Shown: piece after piece, positions 15,823 through 23,975 of the stretch | How the letters are laid out: every line of letters starts with the position of its first letter | Position numbering within the stretch: the first letter of the stretch is position 1 | NCBI RefSeq assembly: GCF_003013405.1 | Contig: NZ_PXZL01000002.1 | Span: 88,273-152,272 of the forward strand | Direction: 5' to 3' | Length of the DNA stretch: 64,000 nucleotides | From: Brevibacillus formosus | GTDB lineage: Bacteria; Bacillota; Bacilli; Brevibacillales; Brevibacillaceae | Translations under genes and position numbers: made by a program | The notes under the pieces: model-generated | Told to the model about the DNA's origin: nothing | Database searches by the model: none | What the model saw: only the letters and a program-made list of their open reading frames with translations

Positions 15823-16413
15823 CTACTCTCCTTTATCCTCTTCTGTGACGCTTAGTGTCCGTATGACTTGAAAGGCAATCTCCCGCCACTCTTCATATTT
15901 GGCATAAGGGCAGCAAAAAGTACCCATGGCCATTTTCCCTTCAAATGCAAAGAAAAACATGAGGTGATAAAGAAAACCATCTAGTGCGGGACTTTTAAAT
16001 TCGAAGTAGCCGACCTGTTTTTCCGCTACGACTTCTACTCCGTCTGTATAGAAGACATTTGCCGGATTCGCTTGTTTGATCATGGCTTTCATCCCGTCCG
16101 TCAGCTGCTTGACCCACTGGTCCTGCAAATCTTGATCGACCCGGTTCAACGTGAAATTGATGCTGCCAGTCTCGTCGCTTTTGATGATCTGCGGCCGCTG
16201 TTCGTAAGGATATTTGAGCGCCCGTTGCTGTTCGGGCATGTCTTCAAAATCTTTGGGAATAAACATGTGTACTTTGTTCTCCCAGAATGCCTGCTGCTCA
16301 AACTCGTAAAAGCGGTTCCCCACCCTGACTGGACCCGCGCTAATGTTATTGGGAACATTCGCTTTTTCTGCTTGATTCAATACTGCTAGTATTTTTTCAT
16401 CCATATATTCCAT
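15823..16413 (-). CDS. DcrB-like protein of the spike operon
   Basis: 196 residues. The region NRFYEFEQQAFWENKVHMFIPKDF followed by SINFTLNRVDQD and the final YEEWREIAFQVIRTL fits the DcrB/PsbP-like fold found beside VgrG and PAAR genes in other bacteria. It lacks the lipoprotein signal of enterobacterial DcrB, so it is cytosolic here. It is the first gene of the minus-strand spike operon. The ATG at 16413 is preceded by GGCGGA; the longer reading frame upstream crosses the promoter region and is not used. In T6SS systems such proteins often help load effectors; that is inference here. Confidence 0.75.
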   Translation of the reverse strand: MEYMDEKILAVLNQAEKANVPNNISAGPVRVGNRFYEFEQQAFWENKVHMFIPKDFEDMPEQQRALKYPYEQRPQIIKSDETGSINFTLNRVDQDLQDQWVKQLTDGMKAMIKQANPANVFYTDGVEVVAEKQVGYFEFKSPALDGFLYHLMFFFAFEGKMAMGTFCCPYAKYEEWREIAFQVIRTLSVTEEDKGE

Positions 16414-16548
16414 TGATCGTTCCGCCTTTATCTTTAGAGATTTTACCACATTATACCAATAATTCCTTTTATCTATATCGGAATATTTAATAGGTATTTT
16501 TACAAAAAATAGTAAGTTGATGGTGGACAGTCCGAAAAAACAAAATAA

Positions 16549-16577
16549 CCCAAACGAGTACAGACTGCTCGTTTGGG
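16549..16577 (-). promoter_or_regulatory. Terminator-like hairpin in the leader of the spike operon
   Basis: Perfect ten-base-pair stem CCCAAACGAG/CTCGTTTGGG (16549-16558 with 16568-16577). On the minus strand it is followed by a T-rich run, so it reads as an intrinsic terminator about 135 bases before the DcrB-like start. Since the next gene upstream is on the other strand, it may be an attenuator of the operon. The rest of this divergent gap (16414-16663) shows only a short dyad, GAGTA-CGA-TACTC, at about 16620-16632. Confidence 0.5.
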
Positions 16578-16663
16578 GTCGCCAAATATATACCATATGT
16601 TTCCACAACCTAAAAAATAGAGTACGATACTCGTATATCTCAAGGAAAAAGGAGGGTTTCTCA

Positions 16664-17158
16664 GTGAATCAAGCATTCTCGATAGAGCGAGTTCCTTTTG
16701 AACAGAAGCACGCTCTCAAGCAACTGTTGGAGCTGTATACGTACGACTTCACTGAGTTTGAGCCTTTCGAAGTAGATGACGACGGCTTGTTTGGCTATGA
16801 CTACTTTGAGAAGTATTGGGTCGAACCAGAACGTCATCCCTTTTTCATCAAGGTTAATGGTAAGCTGGCTGGTTTTGTCCTCGTCCGCCTGCTCACAAGC
16901 ACTAATCCAGATTTTCCATCAATCTACTCCATTGCTGAATTTTTTATCATGAAACGCTACCGTCGGCTGGGGATCGGAAAAGCGGTGTCTCATCAAATCT
17001 TCAAAATGTTCCCGGGCGCCTGGGAAGTCTTTCAATTGGAAAACAACGTGCCTGCCATCGGCTTTTGGCGTGCCAGCATCCGCGATTACACAGCCAATCA
17101 CTATCAAGAGCGACAAGAGGATGGCAAAGTCATACAAACGTTCATTTCGAGACCATAG
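16664..17158 (+). CDS. GNAT family N-acetyltransferase
   Basis: 164 residues. Acetyl-CoA binding motif A is seen in RYRRLGIGKAVSHQIF (about residues 104-119), preceded by the beta strand FPSIYSIAEFFIMK. The substrate is unknown. I use the GTG at 16664, eight bases after GGAGGG; the longer frame from 16517 would cross the divergent control region. Monocistronic, ending in a strong bidirectional terminator. Confidence 0.85.
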   Translation: MNQAFSIERVPFEQKHALKQLLELYTYDFTEFEPFEVDDDGLFGYDYFEKYWVEPERHPFFIKVNGKLAGFVLVRLLTSTNPDFPSIYSIAEFFIMKRYRRLGIGKAVSHQIFKMFPGAWEVFQLENNVPAIGFWRASIRDYTANHYQERQEDGKVIQTFISRP

Positions 17159-17161
17159 CAG

Positions 17162-17199
17162 AAAAAACCAAGGGACAACACAAATCCCTTGGCTTTTTT
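17162..17199. terminator. Bidirectional terminator between GNAT and histidine kinase genes
   Basis: Perfect eight-base-pair stem CCAAGGGA/TCCCTTGG (17168-17175 with 17185-17192) with an A run before and a T run after. Confidence 0.85.
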
Positions 17200-17211
17200 C
17201 ATGAAAACCAA

Positions 17212-18951
17212 CTAGCTGATAACCGCAGGAAAGGTCATCGCGACAACAGTTCCGCTACCCAGCTTGCTGTCCACCGTAATCTCTCCCCCGTGGGCCAAAA
17301 CGAGCTGCTTGGCTATCGCCATACCCAGCCCCGTTCCACTGGTATTCTCTCCTGTATGCCCACCTCGGTAGTATCTATCAAACAGATTGGCCAGTGTCGT
17401 CTCATCCATGCCTGGACCATTGTCCGCAATTTTGACCACAAACTGATCGGCTGCAATCGACTGTACCTCTACGAGCACGTGTGTACCTGCCGGCGTATAC
17501 TTGATCGCGTTTGTCAAAATGTTGACGATGATGCGGCGAAACCAGATTGGATCGACCTCTGCCGTTATCGATTGGACATTCGCCGAAAATTCGATGTCAT
17601 GCAAAGACGAGCTCGGATCGTTCACCATATCCACCACAATCCTGCGAATCGTTTCTACGATAGGGACAGGTTGTTTGACCATCGGCAAAGCTTGGTTCTT
17701 GAGTCGATAGGTCAAATTCAAATCCTCAATCAGCCCGTTCATGTAGTCTGACTTTTCGCGTATCGTCTTCCCAAATTCGCTAACTTCTTTTCTGTCCCAC
17801 TCATACTGTTCCGACTCCAAAAAGGTAGCATAACCGTAAATCGAGCTCAGCGGTGTCTTGAGATCATGGGAGAGCCCCGTAATCCATTCCTCTCGCGTCT
17901 GCTCGATCTCTTGCTGAAGCTTTTCGTTGGAGCGCAAGGTTTCACTCAGATGCCGGAGAGCGTCAAATACGTCCTTGAAAACACGAAATGACTTCTTTTC
18001 TTTCCCTCGCCAATTCCTTCCGATTGGTTTCCCTTTTTTCCCGATGGGCTCCTCATAGCGGCCTTGGGCCAGTCTTTCCAGCCAATTCACCATGTGCAAG
18101 AGCGGCTTTCCTACCCGCCACGCATACCAGCTGCCTGCGAATAGAACGACCAGAATCAAAAAAATACCGATCTGAAGGAACGTTTCCTTGACCACGGCAT
18201 CCTCAGACGTTTCTTGGACACCAGATTGATAGGTTGGATTCGGAGTGCCCACTACGTATGTCAAGTCGCTCTTCGTGTCATATCGACTCGTGATACGGAC
18301 AGGAACATTTTTTGCTGTCTCGCCGTTCTGAAGAGCTTCCGTCATGTCCAACTGGGCAGAAGCGTTCGGGTGATTCCATTGATGGATGAGTTTCCCCGTA
18401 TGATCGTATACCAAGTACCATGCCTTTACTTGGGAAAAGCTTTTGTTCAACTCGTCCCATGTCTCCTTGCTCGTTCCCGTTTTTGCTGCGATCAGGCGCT
18501 GCATCATTTCTTTTTCTGGAGCAGGTGTTCCATAGAGGATGATCATGTTTTCGTCAAACTCGTTTATAACCCAGTGCGTGACGTGATAGCGAGAAGCATC
18601 ACGATCTTCTACATAGCTGATCCACTCTCCCGGCCCAAATTGACTGGGAACGTCAGCAGGTGTCCGATAGTTGTACAGAATTTTTCCGTGCTTGTCGATA
18701 ATCTGCAACCAGCCTTGATGTCTCGCCACGCTCTTCTCGATTTCCGGATCGACGTGAATACGTTTCCCCTCATACTCCATCTTCAATGTCAAATCGGATG
18801 CTTCCAGCCGGGACAAATCGATAGACAACTGCTCGTTCATAATGCGCCAGCCTAACCCCAGCATCGCGATAATTAGAAATAGCAGCAAAACGAGGAGAAA
18901 CCCGAACAGTTGCCGGACATATTGAAAAATCAGCTTGTTCCGCAAATTCAT
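17212..18951 (-). CDS. Two-component sensor histidine kinase
   Basis: 579 residues. Two membrane helices (about 13-35 and 253-275) enclose a sensor domain of more than 200 residues outside the cell. A HAMP-like linker follows, then the His phosphoacceptor motif GLSHDLKTPLSSIYGYA and the ATPase boxes (N: NILTNAIKYTP; G1: ADNGPGMDE; G2: GTGLGMAIAKQLV). The start overlaps the response-regulator stop by four bases. The divergent ABC transporter next door is the likely target, as in peptide-sensing systems, but no BceAB-type permease is present. The signal is unknown. Confidence 0.9.
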   Translation of the reverse strand: MNLRNKLIFQYVRQLFGFLLVLLLFLIIAMLGLGWRIMNEQLSIDLSRLEASDLTLKMEYEGKRIHVDPEIEKSVARHQGWLQIIDKHGKILYNYRTPADVPSQFGPGEWISYVEDRDASRYHVTHWVINEFDENMIILYGTPAPEKEMMQRLIAAKTGTSKETWDELNKSFSQVKAWYLVYDHTGKLIHQWNHPNASAQLDMTEALQNGETAKNVPVRITSRYDTKSDLTYVVGTPNPTYQSGVQETSEDAVVKETFLQIGIFLILVVLFAGSWYAWRVGKPLLHMVNWLERLAQGRYEEPIGKKGKPIGRNWRGKEKKSFRVFKDVFDALRHLSETLRSNEKLQQEIEQTREEWITGLSHDLKTPLSSIYGYATFLESEQYEWDRKEVSEFGKTIREKSDYMNGLIEDLNLTYRLKNQALPMVKQPVPIVETIRRIVVDMVNDPSSSLHDIEFSANVQSITAEVDPIWFRRIIVNILTNAIKYTPAGTHVLVEVQSIAADQFVVKIADNGPGMDETTLANLFDRYYRGGHTGENTSGTGLGMAIAKQLVLAHGGEITVDSKLGSGTVVAMTFPAVIS

Positions 18952-19664
18952 GACTGTCTTGCCGGACTAACCAGCTTGTAGCCCAGTCCTCTCACCGTGA
19001 CCAGGAGCTTTGGCTGACCCGGATTTTCTTCTATCCGCTGACGCAGCTTGTGAATATGCACCATGACTGTATTTTCATCAAACATCCCGTACTCGTCTTT
19101 CCATACATGATCGTATATTTGCTCCTTCGTAAATACCCGGTTCGGATTCTGGCAAAAAAAGACGAGCAATGAAAATACTTGCGCCGGGCAGTCCACTCGT
19201 TCTCCGTTCACGAACAGCTCGGCTGCCTCCACATTTACTTGAAAACGTCCAAAATCAAAGCGCTTTTCTTCCTGCGATGGAGCAGATCCCCCCAAGGTTC
19301 TGCGCAGATGAGCCTTCATCCGGGCAACGACCTCTAATGGATGAAAAGGCTTCGTTATGTAATCATCCGCTCCATAAGCAAATCCGCTTAATTTATCAAA
19401 ATCCGTGCCCTTCGCTGTCAAAAAAAAGATCGGTGCCTTCGTTCGCTGGCGCACGGCTCCGCACAGCTCAAATCCATTTTTATCAGGCAGCATGACATCC
19501 AGAATCAACAAGTCATATGTCTTCTCCTCCACGAGACGAATCGCCTCTGCTGCTGTCGTACATGTATCGATCTGGACAAAGCCTTCCTTTTTCAGCACTG
19601 TTTGGAGCATCTGCAAAATTGACTCTTCATCATCTACCAGCAAGATTCTTGCTTCTTTTTCCAT
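18948..19664 (-). CDS. OmpR-family response regulator
   Basis: 238 residues. Receiver domain with the acidic pair in LLVDDEES, the phosphorylation Asp in LLILDVMLPDKNG, and the Lys in YITKPFHP; then a winged-helix DNA-binding domain ending FDENTVMVHIHKLRQRIEE and VRGLGYKL. The ATG at 19664 follows GGGAGG; the upstream MTAREG extension overlaps that site. First gene of the pair, divergent from the ABC transporter operon. Confidence 0.93.
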   Translation of the reverse strand: MEKEARILLVDDEESILQMLQTVLKKEGFVQIDTCTTAAEAIRLVEEKTYDLLILDVMLPDKNGFELCGAVRQRTKAPIFFLTAKGTDFDKLSGFAYGADDYITKPFHPLEVVARMKAHLRRTLGGSAPSQEEKRFDFGRFQVNVEAAELFVNGERVDCPAQVFSLLVFFCQNPNRVFTKEQIYDHVWKDEYGMFDENTVMVHIHKLRQRIEENPGQPKLLVTVRGLGYKLVSPARQS

Positions 19665-19723
19665 GTCCGTTCCCTCCCTTGCTGTCATTCATTCTACCAT
19701 GAGAAACGGCGCCAACAAAAAAG

Positions 19724-19740
19724 ATAAGGAAATGGTAAGG
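19724..19740 (+). promoter_or_regulatory. 11-bp-spaced direct repeat, candidate response-regulator site
   Basis: RTAAGG occurs at 19724-19729 and again at 19735-19740, an 11-bp step typical of OmpR-family dimer sites, in the gap between the regulator gene and the divergent ABC operon. Confidence 0.35.
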
Positions 19741-19802
19741 TAGCGTTTTAGTAGGGGAAAGGTCTGACCATTATGATGAAGGAGAAAGGAGCGGATTCAC
19801 CT

Positions 19803-20486
19803 ATGTGGGCTATTTGCCAACACGAATTTTTTCGGTTGTTTAAAAGTATCAAATCGTTAATTACCGTTGCCTTTATCGTCGGCATCTCGTACTTGGTTTC
19901 TGACCTCGTCAATCAGGCAGCAAGCTTTCTCCCAGAAACGGAGCTGGCGCAGGGACATGCGCTTGGTATCTTTGTACTCATCATGCTGTTCGGGCCCTTG
20001 TTTGTATTCAGCCTGTCTCATGATGTCATAAATCGTGAGCTAGCGGGCAGGACGATTCGCTTTCTCGTCACCCGGACTTCACGCAATCAGATCATTTTGG
20101 GGAAATTTCTCGGAGTCGCGTTCTTCTGGCTAACCTGCATGATTATTACGTTTGGCGTAGTTTTCGCCACCGTACAAACGTTTGACGCCAAGACCTTTTA
20201 CCTTTGCGTATCCCTGCTTATCTATTGCATCTCGCTGGCACTGCTGCTCTCGCTCGTGATACCTCGCCCCAGCTACACGATGTTTTTGGGAATTGTGATC
20301 GCACTGATCTTGCCAGGTCTCGGACTGTGGAGCACCTTCTCAAGTCACCCAGCAGCACCATGGATTAAATATTTGACACCCTTTTCATTTATGGAAAAAG
20401 ACGGCGCCTGGACCGGCTTCATTTGGCTCTATGCAGCAGCATTCCTGATCGCTTCTATGTACTTATTCCGACGGAGGGATTGTTAA
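19803..20486 (+). CDS. ABC transporter permease (ABC-2 type)
   Basis: 227 residues with six predicted membrane helices, the first at about residues 17-40. The stretch SHDVINRELAGRTIRFLVTRTSRNQI before helix 3 is characteristic of ABC-2/NatB-type permeases (the coupling-helix region with TRTSR). I use the ATG at 19803, giving MWAICQHEFFRL as the amphipathic start; AAAGGAG lies 11 bases away. An earlier ATG at 19773 is possible. It overlaps the ATPase gene as TAATG. Substrate unknown, export likely. Confidence 0.8.
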   Translation: MWAICQHEFFRLFKSIKSLITVAFIVGISYLVSDLVNQAASFLPETELAQGHALGIFVLIMLFGPLFVFSLSHDVINRELAGRTIRFLVTRTSRNQIILGKFLGVAFFWLTCMIITFGVVFATVQTFDAKTFYLCVSLLIYCISLALLLSLVIPRPSYTMFLGIVIALILPGLGLWSTFSSHPAAPWIKYLTPFSFMEKDGAWTGFIWLYAAAFLIASMYLFRRRDC

Positions 20487-21406
20487 TGGCAATGATCGAG
20501 ACCATACAGTTGAACAAGCGCTTTGGCAATCGCACGGTCGTGAATGACGTCAGTCTTACTGTGCACAGCGGGGAGATTTTTGGATTCCTCGGTCGAAACG
20601 GCGCAGGTAAATCGACCTTTATTAATATGCTGACAGGCATTCTGATTCCGACTGCGGGCACCATCCGCATGTTTGGAGAGGATGCCCGTACAGAAGGATG
20701 GAAAAAACGAATTGGCGTACTGCCGGATTACTCCACCTTCTACGACCATTTATCTCCTGCGGAGCACCTGCACTATTTCGCTCGGGTAAAAGGCGTCACA
20801 CTCACAAAGGAAGACTGTATGCGCATCCTGACAGCCGTTGAGCTTGAGGAGCATGCATCCCGCAAAGCCAAAACCTTTTCCTTCGGTATGAAAAAGAAGC
20901 TGGGTATTGCCCAAGCATTAGTCGGAGACCCGGAGCTCATCTTCCTTGATGAACCTACTTCTGGCGTAGACGTCGAATCAGCCCTGCATATTCAAAATTT
21001 GCTGCGCAAGCTCCATCAACAAGGAAAAACGATCTTCATGACCTCGCACAATTTGAATGAAGTCGAGAAAATCTGTACCCGTATCGCCATCATGAAAAGC
21101 GGAAAGATCAGTTCACTTGGCACTCTCGATGAGCTGCAAGCTGCCCATCAGGCATGGCGATCTGTGAACGTACGTCACTCGCCTTTTACTAATGAGGATT
21201 CTGGAAACCTGCGCACCTTTATCGAATCCCTCGGGCGCAATACGATTTGGGAAGACGGTCGTCTCTCGATCCAGGTCGATGACGATCAAAAGGTGGCAAC
21301 CCTCGTTCGTGCTCTTGTTCAGGCACGCGTGGATATTTATGGCGTGAACGTTGAAGTCCCTTCGCTCGAACGAATTTTTATGGGGGAAGAGTCTCATGAT
21401 GCTTAA
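20486..21406 (+). CDS. ABC transporter ATP-binding protein
   Basis: 306 residues. Walker A GRNGAGKST (about residues 38-46), signature FSFGMKKKLGIAQAL, Walker B LIFLDEPTSGVD and the H-loop in MTSHNLNEVE. A C-terminal extension of about 85 residues resembles the accessory domain of CcmA/NatA-type exporters. The ATG at 20486 shares one base with the permease stop, with GGAGGG upstream. Works with the permease as an exporter powered by ATP hydrolysis. Confidence 0.93.
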   Translation: MAMIETIQLNKRFGNRTVVNDVSLTVHSGEIFGFLGRNGAGKSTFINMLTGILIPTAGTIRMFGEDARTEGWKKRIGVLPDYSTFYDHLSPAEHLHYFARVKGVTLTKEDCMRILTAVELEEHASRKAKTFSFGMKKKLGIAQALVGDPELIFLDEPTSGVDVESALHIQNLLRKLHQQGKTIFMTSHNLNEVEKICTRIAIMKSGKISSLGTLDELQAAHQAWRSVNVRHSPFTNEDSGNLRTFIESLGRNTIWEDGRLSIQVDDDQKVATLVRALVQARVDIYGVNVEVPSLERIFMGEESHDA

Positions 21407-21593
21407 TCTCGTTTTTGTCCTGCTCCTATCCGGGATGCTGCTTTTCAACATCTCGATAGGAAAAAGCATGACCACCGGAAGTATGTCAATCACGATTGGC
21501 CTGATTGTCCTCAATCTCATCTTTTTCATCACAAAGTTCAGGAAGAGTCAGCATGAAAAAATGAAAGATCCGGTTAGTAGATACGAACGATAA
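21396..21593 (+). CDS. Small two-helix membrane protein of the ABC operon
   Basis: 65 residues with two membrane helices (NLVFVLLLSGMLLFNISIG and SITIGLIVLNLIFFIT) and a basic tail. It overlaps the end of the ATPase gene by 11 bases, with GGGGGA before the ATG, so it is translated with it. I know no family for it; a small accessory subunit of the exporter or a stress peptide are possible. Confidence 0.65.
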   Translation: MMLNLVFVLLLSGMLLFNISIGKSMTTGSMSITIGLIVLNLIFFITKFRKSQHEKMKDPVSRYER

Positions 21594-21624
21594 ATCAGAT
21601 TCATATAAATGGGGGAAGATTCGC

Positions 21625-21786
21625 ATGGCCAGTAGGTATCTGGAGTTTGCCGTTATCCTAACAGGGGTTTTGCTGTATAGAATCTTTTGGGGAGATAGTC
21701 TTACACCAGTAACTATCGGAATTTTAATTGGGATGATTATCGTTTCTCTCATCCTTTTCATGAGAAAACAGTACGCAAAACGCTAG
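21625..21786 (+). CDS. Second small two-helix membrane protein of the ABC operon
   Basis: 53 residues with two membrane helices (LEFAVILTGVLLYRIFWG and VTIGILIGMIIVSLILF) and a basic tail ending RKQYAKR. The ATG is preceded by GGGGGAAG, the same site as in the 65-residue gene before it, 31 bases upstream. Size, helix number and topology match that neighbour, so the two may be diverged copies. Confidence 0.6.
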   Translation: MASRYLEFAVILTGVLLYRIFWGDSLTPVTIGILIGMIIVSLILFMRKQYAKR

Positions 21787-21790
21787 GAAC

Positions 21791-21862
21791 AAAAAAAGCA
21801 GCTTGATTGCCACCGAAAACAGCCTGCAAGTTATGCGGCTATGGGGCAATGGGCTGCTTTAT
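21791..21862. terminator. Terminator-like hairpin between ABC operon and HAD gene
   Basis: AAAGCAGC (21795-21802) pairs with GCTGCTTT (21853-21860), with extra pairing TTGCC-like inside; A run on the left side gives a T run on the minus strand. The long loop makes it weaker. Confidence 0.5.
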
Positions 21863-21863
21863 T

Positions 21864-22568
21864 CTACAAGATTGCGAGAAGCTGATCGAGTCGTTCAATG
21901 ACAGCGAGCGGCTGATGCTTGGAAGTAGGTTTCTTCCCTCGTGGATTGATCCAGACTGCTGAGAAGCCTGCGTCCATCGCGCCTGCTACATCTGCCTCCC
22001 ACGTATCTCCAACGAACAACACCTGCTTGCTTTCAACACCGAGTTTTTCACGAACATGTTCATATATGCGCAGATCAGGCTTATGATGGCCGATGATTTC
22101 GGAGAGAAACACCCGCTCCCGCGGAAAATGCGCAGACAATCCCAGCCGCTCCAGCTTGATAAAAGCCATATCGACAGGACCGTTGGTGACAATCCCCAGT
22201 GTATGCTCTTCTGCCAACCTCGCAATGGTGGACTGAACAGTGGCATCCGGCTGGATTGCGTCCAAACATGCCGCTTGATAGGCGCGCTGAAAATCGTCGA
22301 CCTGCCCCGCTTCAATCTGTCGGTTACAATCAGCCATGGCTCGCTGAAAACGCAACCTTCTGTATTGCGTAAAATCGTAGCGTTTGGCAATAACATCGAC
22401 CCACAAATCATCTCCGTGGCGCCGCAGAGCCTCAAGGAATTTCTCTTGGTCTAGTTCTGCTGTCAGTGCATGGGTCGAAATCGTCTGCTGCATCCCTTTC
22501 TCCCAGCAAGCTGAAAAATCGAAGAGAGTGTCATCGAGATCAAATAGGATTGTGGTAAATTTGGACAT
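21864..22568 (-). CDS. HAD hydrolase, YjjG-type nucleotidase
   Basis: 234 residues. HAD motif I is FDLDDTLFDF (nucleophile Asp at about residue 10), motif II IVTNGPVD, motif III Lys in HHKPDLRIYEH, and motif IV FVGDTWEADVAGAMDAG. The cap and motif spacing match the noncanonical pyrimidine nucleotidase group (YjjG), which removes phosphate from modified nucleotides. Monocistronic and convergent with the ABC operon. Confidence 0.87.
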   Translation of the reverse strand: MSKFTTILFDLDDTLFDFSACWEKGMQQTISTHALTAELDQEKFLEALRRHGDDLWVDVIAKRYDFTQYRRLRFQRAMADCNRQIEAGQVDDFQRAYQAACLDAIQPDATVQSTIARLAEEHTLGIVTNGPVDMAFIKLERLGLSAHFPRERVFLSEIIGHHKPDLRIYEHVREKLGVESKQVLFVGDTWEADVAGAMDAGFSAVWINPRGKKPTSKHQPLAVIERLDQLLAIL

Positions 22569-22666
22569 GGCTGAGTTGCTTCCCCTTCCTTTTTCTTGCT
22601 GTTTTCATTGTGCATATGACTCTGTCTTTTGTTATGATCATTGTAACGGAAAAAGGAGGTGGAGAC

Positions 22667-22963
22667 ATGTCTAACGAAAAACTGGATATTTTGATAGAGG
22701 GTATGAATGAGTTGCGTTCGGTTGCTCATGCTCTTATGGATCGGCAGGACGAATTGGATGCCAAGATGGAAGCTTTGACTTTGGACGTTCACCAGTTAAA
22801 AGCCGATGTTGCCGAACTGAAGCAGGATGTTGCCATGTTGAAGCAAGATGTTGCTGAGTTAAAGGAAGGGCAGGATCGTCATGAACGAATCTTGGAGACA
22901 TTAGCGTTGCGTGCTCTTGAATGGAATAATTTCCGTCTCGATTTCCTTCGCAAATCATCCTGA
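22667..22963 (+). CDS. Short coiled-coil protein
   Basis: 98 residues. Residues 25-80 form a continuous coiled coil with near-exact seven-residue repeats (LKADVAE, LKQDVAM, LKQDVAE, LKEGQDR). The start ATG follows AAAAAGGAGGTG. Similar small proteins are common in Bacillus and Brevibacillus and are annotated as hypothetical. No membrane segment or signal peptide. Convergent with the thioesterase gene, six bases apart. Confidence 0.75.
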   Translation: MSNEKLDILIEGMNELRSVAHALMDRQDELDAKMEALTLDVHQLKADVAELKQDVAMLKQDVAELKEGQDRHERILETLALRALEWNNFRLDFLRKSS

Positions 22964-22968
22964 AGCCT

Positions 22969-23379
22969 TTAGCTTTTAGGCAATTCCACAAGTAGTGCCT
23001 CTTTCAACTCAACTGGCAAAGAAATAGATTGGCGTGTACTCGCATCGATCATGACCATTGTCACGTCGGCGTCCGCCACTAATACTTCTGAAGCGTTGTA
23101 CAGCTCCTGGCGGATGACGAAGCTTTTTTCACCCACCTTGACCACCGTAGTAATCGCCGTTACCTCTTCGCGCATCTTCAACTCTTTGCGGTAGTTAATG
23201 TTGATATTGACCACTACCGGCATGATAGCCCGTCGCCTCAATTCATCCAGCGTAAATCCCTGCTCCCATATCCACTCAAAACGCGCCCACTCCATGTACT
23301 CTAAATACTTTGCATTGTTCACATGTCCAATTACATCAATATCAGTAGACCGAACTGTTAGATGATAGCGATGAGCCAT
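22969..23379 (-). CDS. Acyl-CoA thioesterase (4HBT hotdog fold)
   Basis: 136 residues. The catalytic-loop region STDIDVIGHVNNAKYLEYMEW is the 4-hydroxybenzoyl-CoA/YbgC-type hotdog signature, with Asp in the DxxxHVNN pattern. It hydrolyses acyl-CoA or acyl-ACP thioesters; chain preference is unknown. The ATG at 23379 has AGGAGTG upstream; the preceding MRT is not needed. Confidence 0.88.
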   Translation of the reverse strand: MAHRYHLTVRSTDIDVIGHVNNAKYLEYMEWARFEWIWEQGFTLDELRRRAIMPVVVNININYRKELKMREEVTAITTVVKVGEKSFVIRQELYNASEVLVADADVTMVMIDASTRQSISLPVELKEALLVELPKS

Positions 23380-23519
23380 CGTTCTCACTCCTCGTTTTTC
23401 TTTAGTATAACGAATTCAGGCAGCTGAGTGAATATTCATTCAAAATATTCCGAATGGTCATGCTGTTCTTTCCTGAACTTTTTCCTATAATATAAATAAA
23501 CATTAGAAAGGAAGATTGG

Positions 23520-23975
23520 ATGTTCGAACAAGAACTATTGCCGACCTTGCAAACAGCTCGCTCCCGGTATCAGGATGCACTCGTCCATTTGGAAGAAGCC
23601 GAGCTTGGCTGGAAGCTGGCTCCGGGCTCCAATTCCATCGGATTTTTGATTCATCACATCGCGGAAGTCGAATATCGATTCTGTATGATGTTTTTCGGCA
23701 GAGCAATTCCCTGCGAAATTACCCTCACTACAATTGGACCTGTAAAGGATGAAGGAAACTTTACCGACTTGTCTGCCTTGCTTGCTTTCAAAGATGCTGC
23801 CTACCATCACTTGCTGGATTCTCTGGCTGCCCTGCCAAAAGACGCGTGGGACACCCCCTGCGAAGCACCGATCGCCACACTGACTCCCCGCCAGGCACTT
23901 GGTCGGCTGATCTATCATATGGGCTACCACGGCGGGCAAATTGGGCTTATCCGCAAATACGGAGGACCTCAATGA
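23520..23975 (+). CDS. DinB family protein
   Basis: 151 residues, a four-helix DinB/YfiT bundle. The metal-site histidines are visible in LIHHIAEVEYR (helix 2) and YHMGYHGGQIGLI (helix 4). The family includes thiol-dependent transferases, but the specific reaction is not known. GAAAGGA precedes the ATG. The stop overlaps the next GNAT gene as ATGA, so the two are co-translated. Confidence 0.88.
   Translation: MFEQELLPTLQTARSRYQDALVHLEEAELGWKLAPGSNSIGFLIHHIAEVEYRFCMMFFGRAIPCEITLTTIGPVKDEGNFTDLSALLAFKDAAYHHLLDSLAALPKDAWDTPCEAPIATLTPRQALGRLIYHMGYHGGQIGLIRKYGGPQ

Noticed and set aside
10351..16413. Prophage remnant
   Set aside because: gpD-like proteins also occur in phages, but no integrase, terminase, capsid, tail tube, lysis genes or attachment repeats are near, and a toxin with immunity-like genes follows.
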